DNA of 34,493 nt from Spirochaetota bacterium. GTDB taxonomy: Bacteria; Spirochaetota; Spirochaetia; Treponematales; UBA12059. Position numbers and translations under genes: made by a program. This document shows, one piece after another, positions 16,534 through 25,473 of the stretch (positions are counted from its first letter, which is position 1; each line of letters begins with the position of its first letter). The notes under the pieces are model-generated. The model saw only the letters and a list, made by a program, of their open reading frames with translations, did not search any database and was not told where the DNA came from. The stretch covers positions 1 to 34,493 of the forward strand of contig QKAK01000212.1 in NCBI GenBank assembly GCA_003247225.1, written 5' to 3'.

Positions 16534-18046
16534 CGGGGAACCTAACCGTCGTGACGGCGCCCGAGCGGCCCGGGGCGGCCTCGCCGTCAGCCGTCGGACG
16601 GCTTCGCTCCAGGCGGCCGCCGAGCTGGGCGGCCAGCGCCTCGACCAGGTCCATGCCGATGCCCTTGCTCTTGCCGGCAGGCGCGGAGGCGCCTCGGCCC
16701 TGCTGCCCGGCCCTGAAGCCGGCGCCGTCGTCGGACACCGTGAACGCGTACTCGTCGCCGTCCCGGGCCATGGCTATGCTAACCCGGCCGCCCGACCCGT
16801 CGGCGAAGCCGTGCTTGAACGAGTTCGATACGAGCTCGGTCGCTATGATCGACAGGGGCATCGCGGTATCTATGGAGAGCACGACGTCGGTCGGCTCGAC
16901 CAGCAGCCGGATGCCGCGGTTGCCGGCGTCGTGCACCCCGGCCAGGTACTCGGCTAGCCTCTCGAAATAGGCGCTGGCCTCGACCCCGTCGAGCGTCGAG
17001 CCGCGGTAGATCTGCTCGTGGACCAGCGACATCGACTGCACCTGCGTCTGGCACTCGACGAAGACGGCCTTGGCCCTCTCGTCCTCGACGCAGTCGCTCT
17101 CGAGCGACAGGAGGCTCGATACTACCTGCAGGTTGTTCTTGACCCGGTGGTGTATCTCCTTGAGCAGGAGGTTCCTGGCGTCGAGCTCCTTGCTCATCCT
17201 GCGCTCGTGCTCGCGGCGCTCGCTGACGTCGTGGATCAGGCCTATCGTCCCGGTGCCCCTGCCCTGGAATTCCGGGAGCCGCACGCCGAGGCTCGTAACC
17301 TCGCCCCACGAGTCGACGGACGTGTCCGCCCATTCGCCCGAGCCGCGATGCCGTAGCCGGACCTCGAGGTTGCGGGTCATCCGCTCGCCTCCGCGGCGCT
17401 CGTCGAACAGCTTCGGGGCGTCGTCGGGGCCCGTCGCTACGCCCTCGTAGCGCCCGAGCACCAGGCTGCGGCAGACGTTCGGCAGGTCGTCCGGGTGGAC
17501 CAGCTCGGCGAAATGCTTGCCTATCAGCTCCGAAGGCTTCCATCCGAGCTGCGAGACGGCGTCGTTCAGGTAGGCGAAGCAGCCGTCGCCGTCGAGCACG
17601 TAGACGATGTCCGGTACCGCGCGCAGCAGGTTCATGTAGCTGCTCTCGGCCCTGATGATGTTGCTGTTCTGGCGGTCGAGGCTCTCGCGTATGGCCGCCG
17701 CCTTGCGCACGAGCATCGGGATGAAGCCGACCCACAGGCCGGCCGGGTCTCGCCGTATGAAGGAGCTGGACTCGTCGACGAGGTCGGCGGCCAGCTTGGC
17801 CGGGTCGGCGCTCAGGTCGGTGACGAGCACTGCGGGGATGGGCCAGAGCGAGAGCCAGTCGGCGAAGGCTCCCGCGGCGAATTCGGTATCGGTCACGATC
17901 ACGTCGGAGTCGCCCATGCTCTGCTCGACGGCGCGCAGGTCGTCGGCGTGACCGCAGAGGCAGTCCGCGGCCGCCAACGCGGCTTCTACGAGCGACGCTT
18001 CGTCGGGTGAGGTAATCGCTAAAAGGACCTTGATCCTTCTATGCAT
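16508..18046 (-). CDS. PAS-domain sensor histidine kinase, HisKA_2 type, with degenerate receiver-like N-terminus
   Basis: 'AVPDIVYVLDGDGCFAYLNDAVSQLGWKPSELIGKHFAELVHPDDL' (PAS), 'LLKEIHHRVKNNLQVVSSLLSLES' (HisKA_2 H-box), 'ELVSNSFKHGF', 'DDGAGF', 'GIGMDLVEALAAQLGG'. Confidence 0.9.
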   Translation of the reverse strand: MHRRIKVLLAITSPDEASLVEAALAAADCLCGHADDLRAVEQSMGDSDVIVTDTEFAAGAFADWLSLWPIPAVLVTDLSADPAKLAADLVDESSSFIRRDPAGLWVGFIPMLVRKAAAIRESLDRQNSNIIRAESSYMNLLRAVPDIVYVLDGDGCFAYLNDAVSQLGWKPSELIGKHFAELVHPDDLPNVCRSLVLGRYEGVATGPDDAPKLFDERRGGERMTRNLEVRLRHRGSGEWADTSVDSWGEVTSLGVRLPEFQGRGTGTIGLIHDVSERREHERRMSKELDARNLLLKEIHHRVKNNLQVVSSLLSLESDCVEDERAKAVFVECQTQVQSMSLVHEQIYRGSTLDGVEASAYFERLAEYLAGVHDAGNRGIRLLVEPTDVVLSIDTAMPLSIIATELVSNSFKHGFADGSGGRVSIAMARDGDEYAFTVSDDGAGFRAGQQGRGASAPAGKSKGIGMDLVEALAAQLGGRLERSRPTADGEAAPGRSGAVTTVRFPVRDAAQDR

Positions 18047-18087
18047 AGGCCGAGAACTCCTTCAATAGGCACAATTTTAACTATATT

Positions 18088-18099
18088 TGACATTTGTCA
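18088..18099. repeat. Inverted repeat TGACA-TT-TGTCA in an AT-rich intergenic island (operator-like)
   Basis: TGACATTTGTCA, 42 bp upstream of the histidine kinase start; adjacent AGTTTT-AA-AAAACT at 18099-18112. Confidence 0.4.
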
Positions 18100-18138
18100 G
18101 TTTTAAAAAACTAGTTCGACTATTGGAATCTGTCAAGC

Positions 18139-18160
18139 CCGCGCCGCCTAAGCGGCGCGG
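18139..18160. repeat. Perfect GC-rich hairpin, 9-bp stem (CCGCGCCGC-CTAA-GCGGCGCGG)
   Basis: Exact inverted repeat between the histidine kinase gene and the giant Ig gene. Confidence 0.8.
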
Positions 18161-18163
18161 CGG

Positions 18164-18191
18164 TCCGCGGAAGGCTGGCGCCTTCCGCGGA
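18164..18191. repeat. Perfect hairpin, 12-bp stem (TCCGCGGAAGGC-TGGC-GCCTTCCGCGGA), possibly terminator-like for the giant gene
   Basis: Exact inverted repeat 8 bp past the stop of the minus-strand giant gene. No U-tract. Confidence 0.8.
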
Positions 18192-18199
18192 TCGCCTGG

Positions 18200-21100
18200 T
18201 CAGAATAGACCGATACGGGCGCCGAAGGCGATGTTCGGGCGGATGAATTCCTCCAGCCGCGTCGAAGCCTCCGACGGTATGAACACCAGCCCGCCCTCGA
18301 AATAGAGCCCGACCGACTTGAGGACGCGGCTGTCGAAGGCGAATTTAGCGAATTCCCACTGCCCGACCACGCCGGACAGCACCATGTAGCGATCGTCCGG
18401 CGGCGAGAATATCTGGCCGATCGCGTCGCGCATGCTGAAGTAGGTGAAGCTCGCGCCGAGCGTGAACGACATCGAGAAGAAGTCCCAGTCGGGGCCGAAC
18501 CAGTACGAGAACGGCAGGTAGGCCACGTTGGCCAGCAGCCTGGCGCCGAGCACGTAGCCGCCGAAGCGCGACAGCTCCGACGCGGGCGTATCGTCCGTCG
18601 CGAAGCCGAGCAGGTTGGTCCACGACGGCTGGGCGTCGAAGCCCCGGCCGAGCTCCACCTGGAGGCGCACGTTGTCCTCGAAGAACGACAGCCCGAGGCC
18701 CGCCTCGAAGCGGGTCGCGCCGAGCAGGTGCAGGTCGGCGTAGGAGCCCTGGATGAAGCCGGGGATCTCGTACTTCGACTTGTCGCCCGATCTCAGGAGC
18801 ACCGATACCTCCGATAGGCCGTTCGCGTCGGAGGCGACGCCCTCGACCGATACGACCCCGTTGTAGCGGCCGTTCTCGGCCGGCTTCAGGATCTCGATGG
18901 CCGGCGGCCTCGTGTCGAGCACGACCATGCGCTTGCGGACGGCGCTGTCGCCGCCCGAGAAGGTGGCCCTGACCGTCAGCCTGAGGACGCCGTCCGGGTA
19001 CTCCTGGGTCTCGAGCCTGTACTTGAAGGCGGCGGCGCCCGAGGCGTCCTGCCAGGTCTTGCCGTTGTCGCGGCTGATCTCGACCCGTACCGGCTTGCGG
19101 CCGGCCGCGAGCTTCTTGTACGCGGCCTGCGCTTCCTTGTCCGCCGATTCGGGCGCCGGGGTGTCCCAGCCGGCCGAGCCGACCAGGTACGGCCGGCCTA
19201 TCACGAAGTCGCCCGTGGCTAGGGAGTCGATGTCGACCCAGGGGCCGTCCAGGCGGTACTCTATCTCCCGCGGCTCGGAGGCGAACGCCGTTCCGGACGG
19301 CGATACGGCCTCGACCCTGAAGGAGCGCCGGCCGTCGGCCACGGAGCCGGGCTCCACGGCCAGGCTGAACCAGCCTCCGGCGCCGAGCTCGACGGTCGCG
19401 AAGGGCTGGCCGTCGAGGGTGATAGCCGCGCGCTCGATGCGCTCGGCGGAGACGACCCGGCCGTCTATCGTGAAGCGACCGGCTACCGGCTCCCCGTGGG
19501 CCGGGAACGCGAGCTCGGCGTAGTCGGCCTTCCTCGACTCGAGCACGACGACGTTCCTCGAGTCGTAGGCCTCGTTGCCGGCCATGTCGACGGCCCGCGC
19601 CTGTATGTTGTACCAGCCCGGGGCCAGGGCGCCGAGGTCCACGTCCTCCCTGAATACGCCGCTGGCCGACGACTCCACTACCAGCTCGGGATCGTCCGAG
19701 CCGAGCCTGGTGACGATAAGGCTGAGGCCCTTGAGCGCGATGCCGTCCTCGACGCGGCCGCCCACGGTGATCGAGCCGATAGCCTCCTCGCCGTCGGCCG
19801 GCGTGTCTATCGACACGGTCGGCGCGCTGTTGTCCACCGATAGGAGGCCGGCGGCCAGGCCCGGCGTGCCGTAGCCGTCCGTCAGCCTCAGGTACACGGC
19901 GTGCACGCCGTCGGGCACTATCCTCGTGTCGAGCGAATAGCTCCACTCGGTCGTCCCGACGGCGGCGTCGTAGGTGGAGCCGTTGTCGAACGACAGGCGC
20001 ACCGACTCGATGCCGTTGGCGTCGGAGGCGACGCCCGACAGCGTTATGACGCCGCGGTTCGTCACCTCGACGGCCGGCGCGTCGAGCCTGCCTACCGGCT
20101 CCTCGCGGCTCACCCTGAAGCCGAGCGATACCGTCTCGCCCGCGACCTCGTTCAGGTCGACGGCGTAGGCCTCGAAGCGGTGCTCGTTATCGGCCAGGTC
20201 GAGCAGCCTGAACGGCACCGCGAAGCCGTTCGACACTTCCAGCGGCGTCCAGTCGGAGCCGTCGAGGCGCCAGAAGACCTTCGAGACGCCGTCGTCGTCG
20301 AAGGCCATGCCGGAGACGGTGAAGTCCGAGCGCATGACCTCGTTCTCGGCCGGTATCTGGATCTGCACGGTCGGCTTGTCCGCCTCGATGTCGACGGCGA
20401 AGGCCGGCCCCTCGGGATCGAGCGGGCGGATCGTCGTGACGTTGCCCGACGCGTCGGTAGCGCGGAGCGCCATGGCCAGGCCTCCCTCCGGCAGGGAGCC
20501 CAGGTCGACGAGGCGGCTGAACGATAGCCCGCGCGTATCGGCCGGCCCGGCCTCGGCGCCGCGGGCCGCGCCGCGCGCCGCGCCTTCGAGCGCCTCCCAC
20601 GCGACGCCGTCGGGGCTGTACTCTACGCCGACGATCGGCGAAGCGTCCTCGGCGTAGCCCGATAGCAGCACGGTGCCGTTGACGGTGTCCACGGCGCGCG
20701 GCGTCTCGAAGGATAGGGCCGGAGCGGCGGTATCGCGGGATACGGCGGTCAGCGCGTAGCTCGCTGCCCCCGACCCGTCGACCGCTCGCACGAGCAGTCC
20801 GACCGGTCCGTCGTCCGCCTCCGGCGACAGCTCGGCCGAGTACGCCGGGCCGTCTCCCGGCTCGATCGGCGTCCAGCTCAGGCCGCCGTCGGCCGACCAG
20901 GCCAGCTCGGCCAGGCCGTTCGCGTCGGAGGCCTCGCCGGCCAGCCGCCACGAGCCGGTCGTCGGCGCGCCGGAGGCAGGCTCGGCTATGGTCAGCGCCG
21001 GCGGGCCCGAGTCGACGACCAGGCGCAGCGGAGAGGAGCGGAAGCTCTCGCCGTCGACCGTCCTGACGACCAGCGTCACCGGCTCGGCCCCGACGCCGCC

Positions 21101-24100
21101 GTCGGCCAGGCCGGTCAGGCGCAGGGCCCGGCCGTCGAAGGTCGCCTCCGCGTACTCGACCGGCGGCTCTATGGCCAGCTCGGCGACAGGCCTGCCGTAC
21201 CATAGCGAGCCTATCGCGGTACCCGGCGCGACGACGGCCGCGCCGTCGGCGACGCGCTCGTCGTACAGGTAGACGCCCTCCGCGGCCGTCGACTCGAGGC
21301 CGCGGTCCGGGGCGACGCGATAGAACGACGCGGTAGCCTCGGCCGCCTGGCCGAAGGCGTCCGTTACCCTGAGGCGTACCAGGTTACGCTCGTACGCCAG
21401 GCCGGCCGGCAGAGGCAGCCTGAGCTCGTACGAGCCGTCGGCGCCCGGCTTCGGGGCGGCCAGCGACGACCAAGCGCCGCCGTTCAAGGCCCACTCGGCC
21501 TTGGCCAGCCCGTTCGGGGCCTCGGCCGACGCGACGATGACCGTCTTGCCGTCCGAGACCAGGGCCGAGCCGGACCGGAACGCGGCCGGTTCGGGCGCCG
21601 GGCCGGCCGAGGCCGGCGTCATGACCGAGGTAAAGGATAGTCGAGGCGCGGCTCCGCGCTGGACGAAGGATACGGGAACAGGAGCGGACGAGACTCCGGT
21701 CGCGTCGGCGGCGCGCGCCATGGCCGACCGCTTGCCGAGCCTCGGCTCCCCGAGGTCGATAGCGTAGAGTGGCCCGGCTCCGCTAGCCTCGACGGCTACG
21801 CCGTCGACGGTCAGCGTCGCCCCGGCCAGAGCGTCGTCGTCGGACGCGTAGACGAAGGCGAGCGCCGGTCCGTCCGCGAGGACGTCGCCGTCGGCCGGCG
21901 CCAGGAAGCGCGCCTTCGGGGCGTCCGCCTCGGCGTCGTAGGCCACCGCGAGCGTCGACTGCGACCGGTTACCCGAGCCGTCGACCGCGATGACCCGTAT
22001 CGTCACGGAGCCCGCCTTGGGCGGGAACGAGAATCGCCGGGCCGCGTCTCCCGAGCCGGGCGCGAGCTCGAAGCCGCCCGACTCGTCGCCGGCGACGTAC
22101 GACAGCGCGGCGACCCCTGCCGCGTCGGAGGCCCTGACGACCAGCGTGAAGGCGCCCGGCGAGGAGGCCTTGCCGTCGGCCGCGGCCGGCGCCAGTATCT
22201 CGATCGCCGGCGGGGTCGAGTCGTACTCGAGGGCCGCCCTGGCGTAGGCTAGCTCGCCGGAGGCCTCGGTGACGGCGACCCATACGTCGCTCCGGCCGTC
22301 GGGACGAGGCGCCAGCTTGACGGCCGCCGTCCATTGGTCCGGCGCGGCGCCCTTCTTGAGGGCGAGCGGCTGCGTCAGCTCCCCGGGACCGTAGCCCCAG
22401 AAGGCCACGGGCTTCTTCGGATCGGGCGTGACGCCCGAAAGGCTTATCGACAGCGACGCCGCGCCCGAGGCGCGGATCGGGGAGGCCGCGTAGTCGGGGA
22501 AGGCCGCCTCGTCCGGCTCACGGACCACGGGAGCGGTGAACGACAAGGCTCCGGTCGCGTCGGATCCGGCGAATACCGCGACCGGGCCGGACAGGTCGGC
22601 CGGCAGGGCGGCCGCGTTCGTCTTGACGGCCTCGAGCGGCGCCGGCGCGGCGGCCGGGGCTTCGGCCGGCTCGAGTCCGTCGGCCGGGTCCAGCTCGGTC
22701 GAGTTGCCGGCGCGGTCGGTCAGCCTGAGCCGTAGGCCCGCCGCGGGATCGGCCGTGAAGGTTATCAGCGCGGCCGGTTCGAGGGGCTCGTAGCCGCCGC
22801 CGGAGTCCAGCTCCACGCGCTCGAGCGACTGGAGCCCCTCGCCGGCCTCGAACGCGAACAGGGTCGGTCCGGCGGGCCGGTCGCCCGGCCTGGGCAGGAG
22901 CCTGACCGGCGCAGGCGCCGTCGAATCGGCCATGAAGGCGGTGGATACCGTAGCGGCGTTGCCCGACGGGTCGATAGCGCGCAGGTCGAGGCGTACCGGG
23001 CCGGAACGGCCCGCTAGGTCGATCTCGCCGGAATACGATCCCCCCTTCGCGCCGTCGGCCGCGAGCGGAGTCCATTCGCCGCCGTCGATCGCGTACTCGA
23101 GCGAGGCGACCCCGTCGCCGTCGCTCGCCTCGGCGCGCACGGTAACGCGGCCGCGCAGCCACGAGCCGAAGGCCGGCTCGACGACGGCTACGGCCGGCGG
23201 AGCGTCGTCGGTCTCGAACGTGAACGGGCCTTCGGAGAAGACGTGGCCCCGCTCGGTCTCGACGATCACCGCGGTGGGAGCCGTCCGGCCGTCCGCGACG
23301 CGCTCGACGCGCACGAACGTGCCGTCGATCGACGCGCGGAGGAGGCCGGTCTCGGGCTCGAGCCTGACCGAGCGCGGGGCCTCGCCGTCGAACGGCGTGA
23401 CGAAGGCCCCGACGAGGGGCGCGCCGTCGCGCAGGGTCACCGTCGGAACGTCGGCGGAGGCCCGGAGCGGCGAGCCGGACGGCGCCGCGGACGGCGCGGC
23501 CTCGAGCCCGAAGTCCAGGAGCGGACCTACCCGCGCCCTCGAGTAGTCTGTCGCCAGGACCGGGGCCCTAGCGGCGCCGCGCTTGCCGAACGAGTCGACG
23601 GCCTCGACGCGCAGGTCGAGCACGCCGTAGGGCAGCGACGGGGACAGGGGCAACGAGAAGCTCGCGCCGTCAGCCGTCTTGGAGAACGGCAGCTTCATCG
23701 GCGCGCCGCCGTTTATCGCGTATGACAGCTCGACGAGCGGGTTCGCCGCCCGTACCGAGCCTTGTAGCGAGGCCTTGCCGTCTATCGTCGATACCGCGAC
23801 GCCCGGCGCGAAGTCGATCGAGCCTGTCGCGTCGCTCGCGCGCTCGATAGCCACCGAGGGCGCCGCGCCTGAGTATACGAAGGGCAGCCTGAGCCAGGGG
23901 CCGGCCAGCCCGTTGGAGTCGACGGCCCGCAGCGACAGCTCGCGCCGGCCGCTCGGCACCGCGCCGAGCTCGAGCGAGAACGCCCCGGCGCTCGGTATGA
24001 GCGTCTCCGGGCCGCCGTCGAGGCTCCAGGCCACCGACGCGACGCCGTCGTCGTCCCTGGCCATGCCTACGACGCGCACGGTTCCCTCTAACGTCGATTC

Positions 24101-25252
24101 AGGCGCCGGATAGGCCAGGGCGACGGTCGGAAGGTCGGCCGCCGGGTCCACGCGGCGGGTCACGCCGACGACGGCCTGGTTCCCGGCGACGTCGGTCGCC
24201 GTCAGCTTGACGGTCATCGGGCCGGACTTGGCTGGCGCGGTGAACGGAATCGAGAAATACGGGTTGCCGGGCACGAGCTCCGCCTCGCCGGTTTCCTTAC
24301 CGTAGGCCCATGACAGGCTCCGGAGTCCCACCGTGTCGTAGACCCGGCCCCTCAGCTCGAAGCGGCCGTTGACCGCCTCGCCGTCGGCCGGCGACAGCGC
24401 GACCAGCTCCGGCGCGGTATTGTCGACGAAGTACAGGAAAACGGCGACGCCCTCGGATCCGACCGCGTCTACGCTCTTGAGCCACAGCACCGCGGGCCCG
24501 TCGTCGAGCTTCCTCGTGTCGACGGCGAGCGAGAAGGAAGCCGTCCTGGTCTTCTTGTCGTACGAATGGCGGAGCGGCTGCCAGGTCTCGCCCGAGTCGC
24601 CCGAGTAGGATATCGACGATAGGCCGTTGGCGTCGTAGACCGTACCGGTCACCGTCAGCCGCCCCGAGGCTATCGCGCCGAAGGCCGGCTTGGAGACCTC
24701 GTGGAGCGGCTTGGTACGGTCCAGGTGGAAGGAGACCGAGCTTTCGCCGCCGACCAGGCCGTTGGAGTCGACGCCGCGGGCCGAGATCGTGTGGAGGCCG
24801 TCGGCGACGCCCGCGGTAGGCAGGTAATACGACCAGTAGTCGGAGCCGACGGCGCGTACCCACTCGCCGTCGTCGAGCCGGAGCTCGACGTGGCCGACGG
24901 CGTCGTCGTCCACGCAGGTGCCGACGATGTTCAGGTCGGCGCCGACCCGGGAAAAGGGTAGCGGGTTGACTATACCGGCGATGGGCAGGTCCGAGGCCGG
25001 GTCGACGATAAGGTCGAACGGAATGGCGAACGTGACGTTGCCGGCCGCGTCTACGGCCCTGGCGAGCAGGTTGTACGAGCCTGGCTTCAGCCCCGATACG
25101 TCGTATTCGGTGGTCCAGTTCTCGAGCCCGTCGGCGCTCTGGTAGTCCGTCCCCGGCTTTCCGGCCGGCTCGCCGCCATCCTGCGCGATGGCCGGCGCGG
25201 AGAGCGTGCAGGCGAACAGCGCGACGAGTATGCGATATGCCCTCTTACCCAT
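18200..25252 (-). CDS. Giant (2350 aa) exported protein: long array of bacterial Ig-like modules with a C-terminal outer-membrane beta-barrel-like region
   Basis: Signal peptide 'MGKRAYRILVALFACTLSAPAIAQ'. Many repeats of 'D(D/A)(N/D)G(L/V)..(L/V).(W/Y)S.DGG..W..L'. C-terminal ~190 aa rich in amphipathic strands, ending 'NIAFGARIGLF' (terminal Phe). Confidence 0.85.
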   Translation of the reverse strand: MGKRAYRILVALFACTLSAPAIAQDGGEPAGKPGTDYQSADGLENWTTEYDVSGLKPGSYNLLARAVDAAGNVTFAIPFDLIVDPASDLPIAGIVNPLPFSRVGADLNIVGTCVDDDAVGHVELRLDDGEWVRAVGSDYWSYYLPTAGVADGLHTISARGVDSNGLVGGESSVSFHLDRTKPLHEVSKPAFGAIASGRLTVTGTVYDANGLSSISYSGDSGETWQPLRHSYDKKTRTASFSLAVDTRKLDDGPAVLWLKSVDAVGSEGVAVFLYFVDNTAPELVALSPADGEAVNGRFELRGRVYDTVGLRSLSWAYGKETGEAELVPGNPYFSIPFTAPAKSGPMTVKLTATDVAGNQAVVGVTRRVDPAADLPTVALAYPAPESTLEGTVRVVGMARDDDGVASVAWSLDGGPETLIPSAGAFSLELGAVPSGRRELSLRAVDSNGLAGPWLRLPFVYSGAAPSVAIERASDATGSIDFAPGVAVSTIDGKASLQGSVRAANPLVELSYAINGGAPMKLPFSKTADGASFSLPLSPSLPYGVLDLRVEAVDSFGKRGAARAPVLATDYSRARVGPLLDFGLEAAPSAAPSGSPLRASADVPTVTLRDGAPLVGAFVTPFDGEAPRSVRLEPETGLLRASIDGTFVRVERVADGRTAPTAVIVETERGHVFSEGPFTFETDDAPPAVAVVEPAFGSWLRGRVTVRAEASDGDGVASLEYAIDGGEWTPLAADGAKGGSYSGEIDLAGRSGPVRLDLRAIDPSGNAATVSTAFMADSTAPAPVRLLPRPGDRPAGPTLFAFEAGEGLQSLERVELDSGGGYEPLEPAALITFTADPAAGLRLRLTDRAGNSTELDPADGLEPAEAPAAAPAPLEAVKTNAAALPADLSGPVAVFAGSDATGALSFTAPVVREPDEAAFPDYAASPIRASGAASLSISLSGVTPDPKKPVAFWGYGPGELTQPLALKKGAAPDQWTAAVKLAPRPDGRSDVWVAVTEASGELAYARAALEYDSTPPAIEILAPAAADGKASSPGAFTLVVRASDAAGVAALSYVAGDESGGFELAPGSGDAARRFSFPPKAGSVTIRVIAVDGSGNRSQSTLAVAYDAEADAPKARFLAPADGDVLADGPALAFVYASDDDALAGATLTVDGVAVEASGAGPLYAIDLGEPRLGKRSAMARAADATGVSSAPVPVSFVQRGAAPRLSFTSVMTPASAGPAPEPAAFRSGSALVSDGKTVIVASAEAPNGLAKAEWALNGGAWSSLAAPKPGADGSYELRLPLPAGLAYERNLVRLRVTDAFGQAAEATASFYRVAPDRGLESTAAEGVYLYDERVADGAAVVAPGTAIGSLWYGRPVAELAIEPPVEYAEATFDGRALRLTGLADGGVGAEPVTLVVRTVDGESFRSSPLRLVVDSGPPALTIAEPASGAPTTGSWRLAGEASDANGLAELAWSADGGLSWTPIEPGDGPAYSAELSPEADDGPVGLLVRAVDGSGAASYALTAVSRDTAAPALSFETPRAVDTVNGTVLLSGYAEDASPIVGVEYSPDGVAWEALEGAARGAARGAEAGPADTRGLSFSRLVDLGSLPEGGLAMALRATDASGNVTTIRPLDPEGPAFAVDIEADKPTVQIQIPAENEVMRSDFTVSGMAFDDDGVSKVFWRLDGSDWTPLEVSNGFAVPFRLLDLADNEHRFEAYAVDLNEVAGETVSLGFRVSREEPVGRLDAPAVEVTNRGVITLSGVASDANGIESVRLSFDNGSTYDAAVGTTEWSYSLDTRIVPDGVHAVYLRLTDGYGTPGLAAGLLSVDNSAPTVSIDTPADGEEAIGSITVGGRVEDGIALKGLSLIVTRLGSDDPELVVESSASGVFREDVDLGALAPGWYNIQARAVDMAGNEAYDSRNVVVLESRKADYAELAFPAHGEPVAGRFTIDGRVVSAERIERAAITLDGQPFATVELGAGGWFSLAVEPGSVADGRRSFRVEAVSPSGTAFASEPREIEYRLDGPWVDIDSLATGDFVIGRPYLVGSAGWDTPAPESADKEAQAAYKKLAAGRKPVRVEISRDNGKTWQDASGAAAFKYRLETQEYPDGVLRLTVRATFSGGDSAVRKRMVVLDTRPPAIEILKPAENGRYNGVVSVEGVASDANGLSEVSVLLRSGDKSKYEIPGFIQGSYADLHLLGATRFEAGLGLSFFEDNVRLQVELGRGFDAQPSWTNLLGFATDDTPASELSRFGGYVLGARLLANVAYLPFSYWFGPDWDFFSMSFTLGASFTYFSMRDAIGQIFSPPDDRYMVLSGVVGQWEFAKFAFDSRVLKSVGLYFEGGLVFIPSEASTRLEEFIRPNIAFGARIGLF

Positions 25253-25290
25253 GGCGGACTCCCTGGAACGAACGGATTAGCCTGCCTCTA

Positions 25291-25312
25291 ATATCGGCAG
25301 TACCAACGATAT
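25291..25312. repeat. Inverted repeat ATATCG-N10-CGATAT in the divergent giant-gene/pfk intergenic region
   Basis: Read directly: atatcg gcagtaccaa cgatat. Confidence 0.35.
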
Positions 25313-25379
25313 GATATACGCTATATTTATGCGACAAAATTGTAGCACATAATTGGGCGTATCGCTTAAAATCCTGTGA

Positions 25380-25408
25380 TTGAGAAAGGCGCCCGCATCC
25401 GCTATACT
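25380..25408 (+). promoter_or_regulatory. Putative sigma70-type promoter of pfk operon (TTGAGA-17-TATACT)
   Basis: TTGAGA 25380-25385, 17-bp spacer, TATACT 25403-25408; predicted ~60-nt leader before ATG 25474. Confidence 0.75.
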
Positions 25409-25473
25409 CTTTGCCGTCGCGATGCCGGGCCGCCCCTCTATCATGGCGAGGCATCGCCCGGCAAGGATGGAAC

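Noticed and set aside
18200-25252. Multiple shadow ORFs on + strand opposite the Ig-array gene
   Set aside because: Short, A/S/R/P-rich, no domain character; the minus frame has signal peptide and repeated Ig cores.
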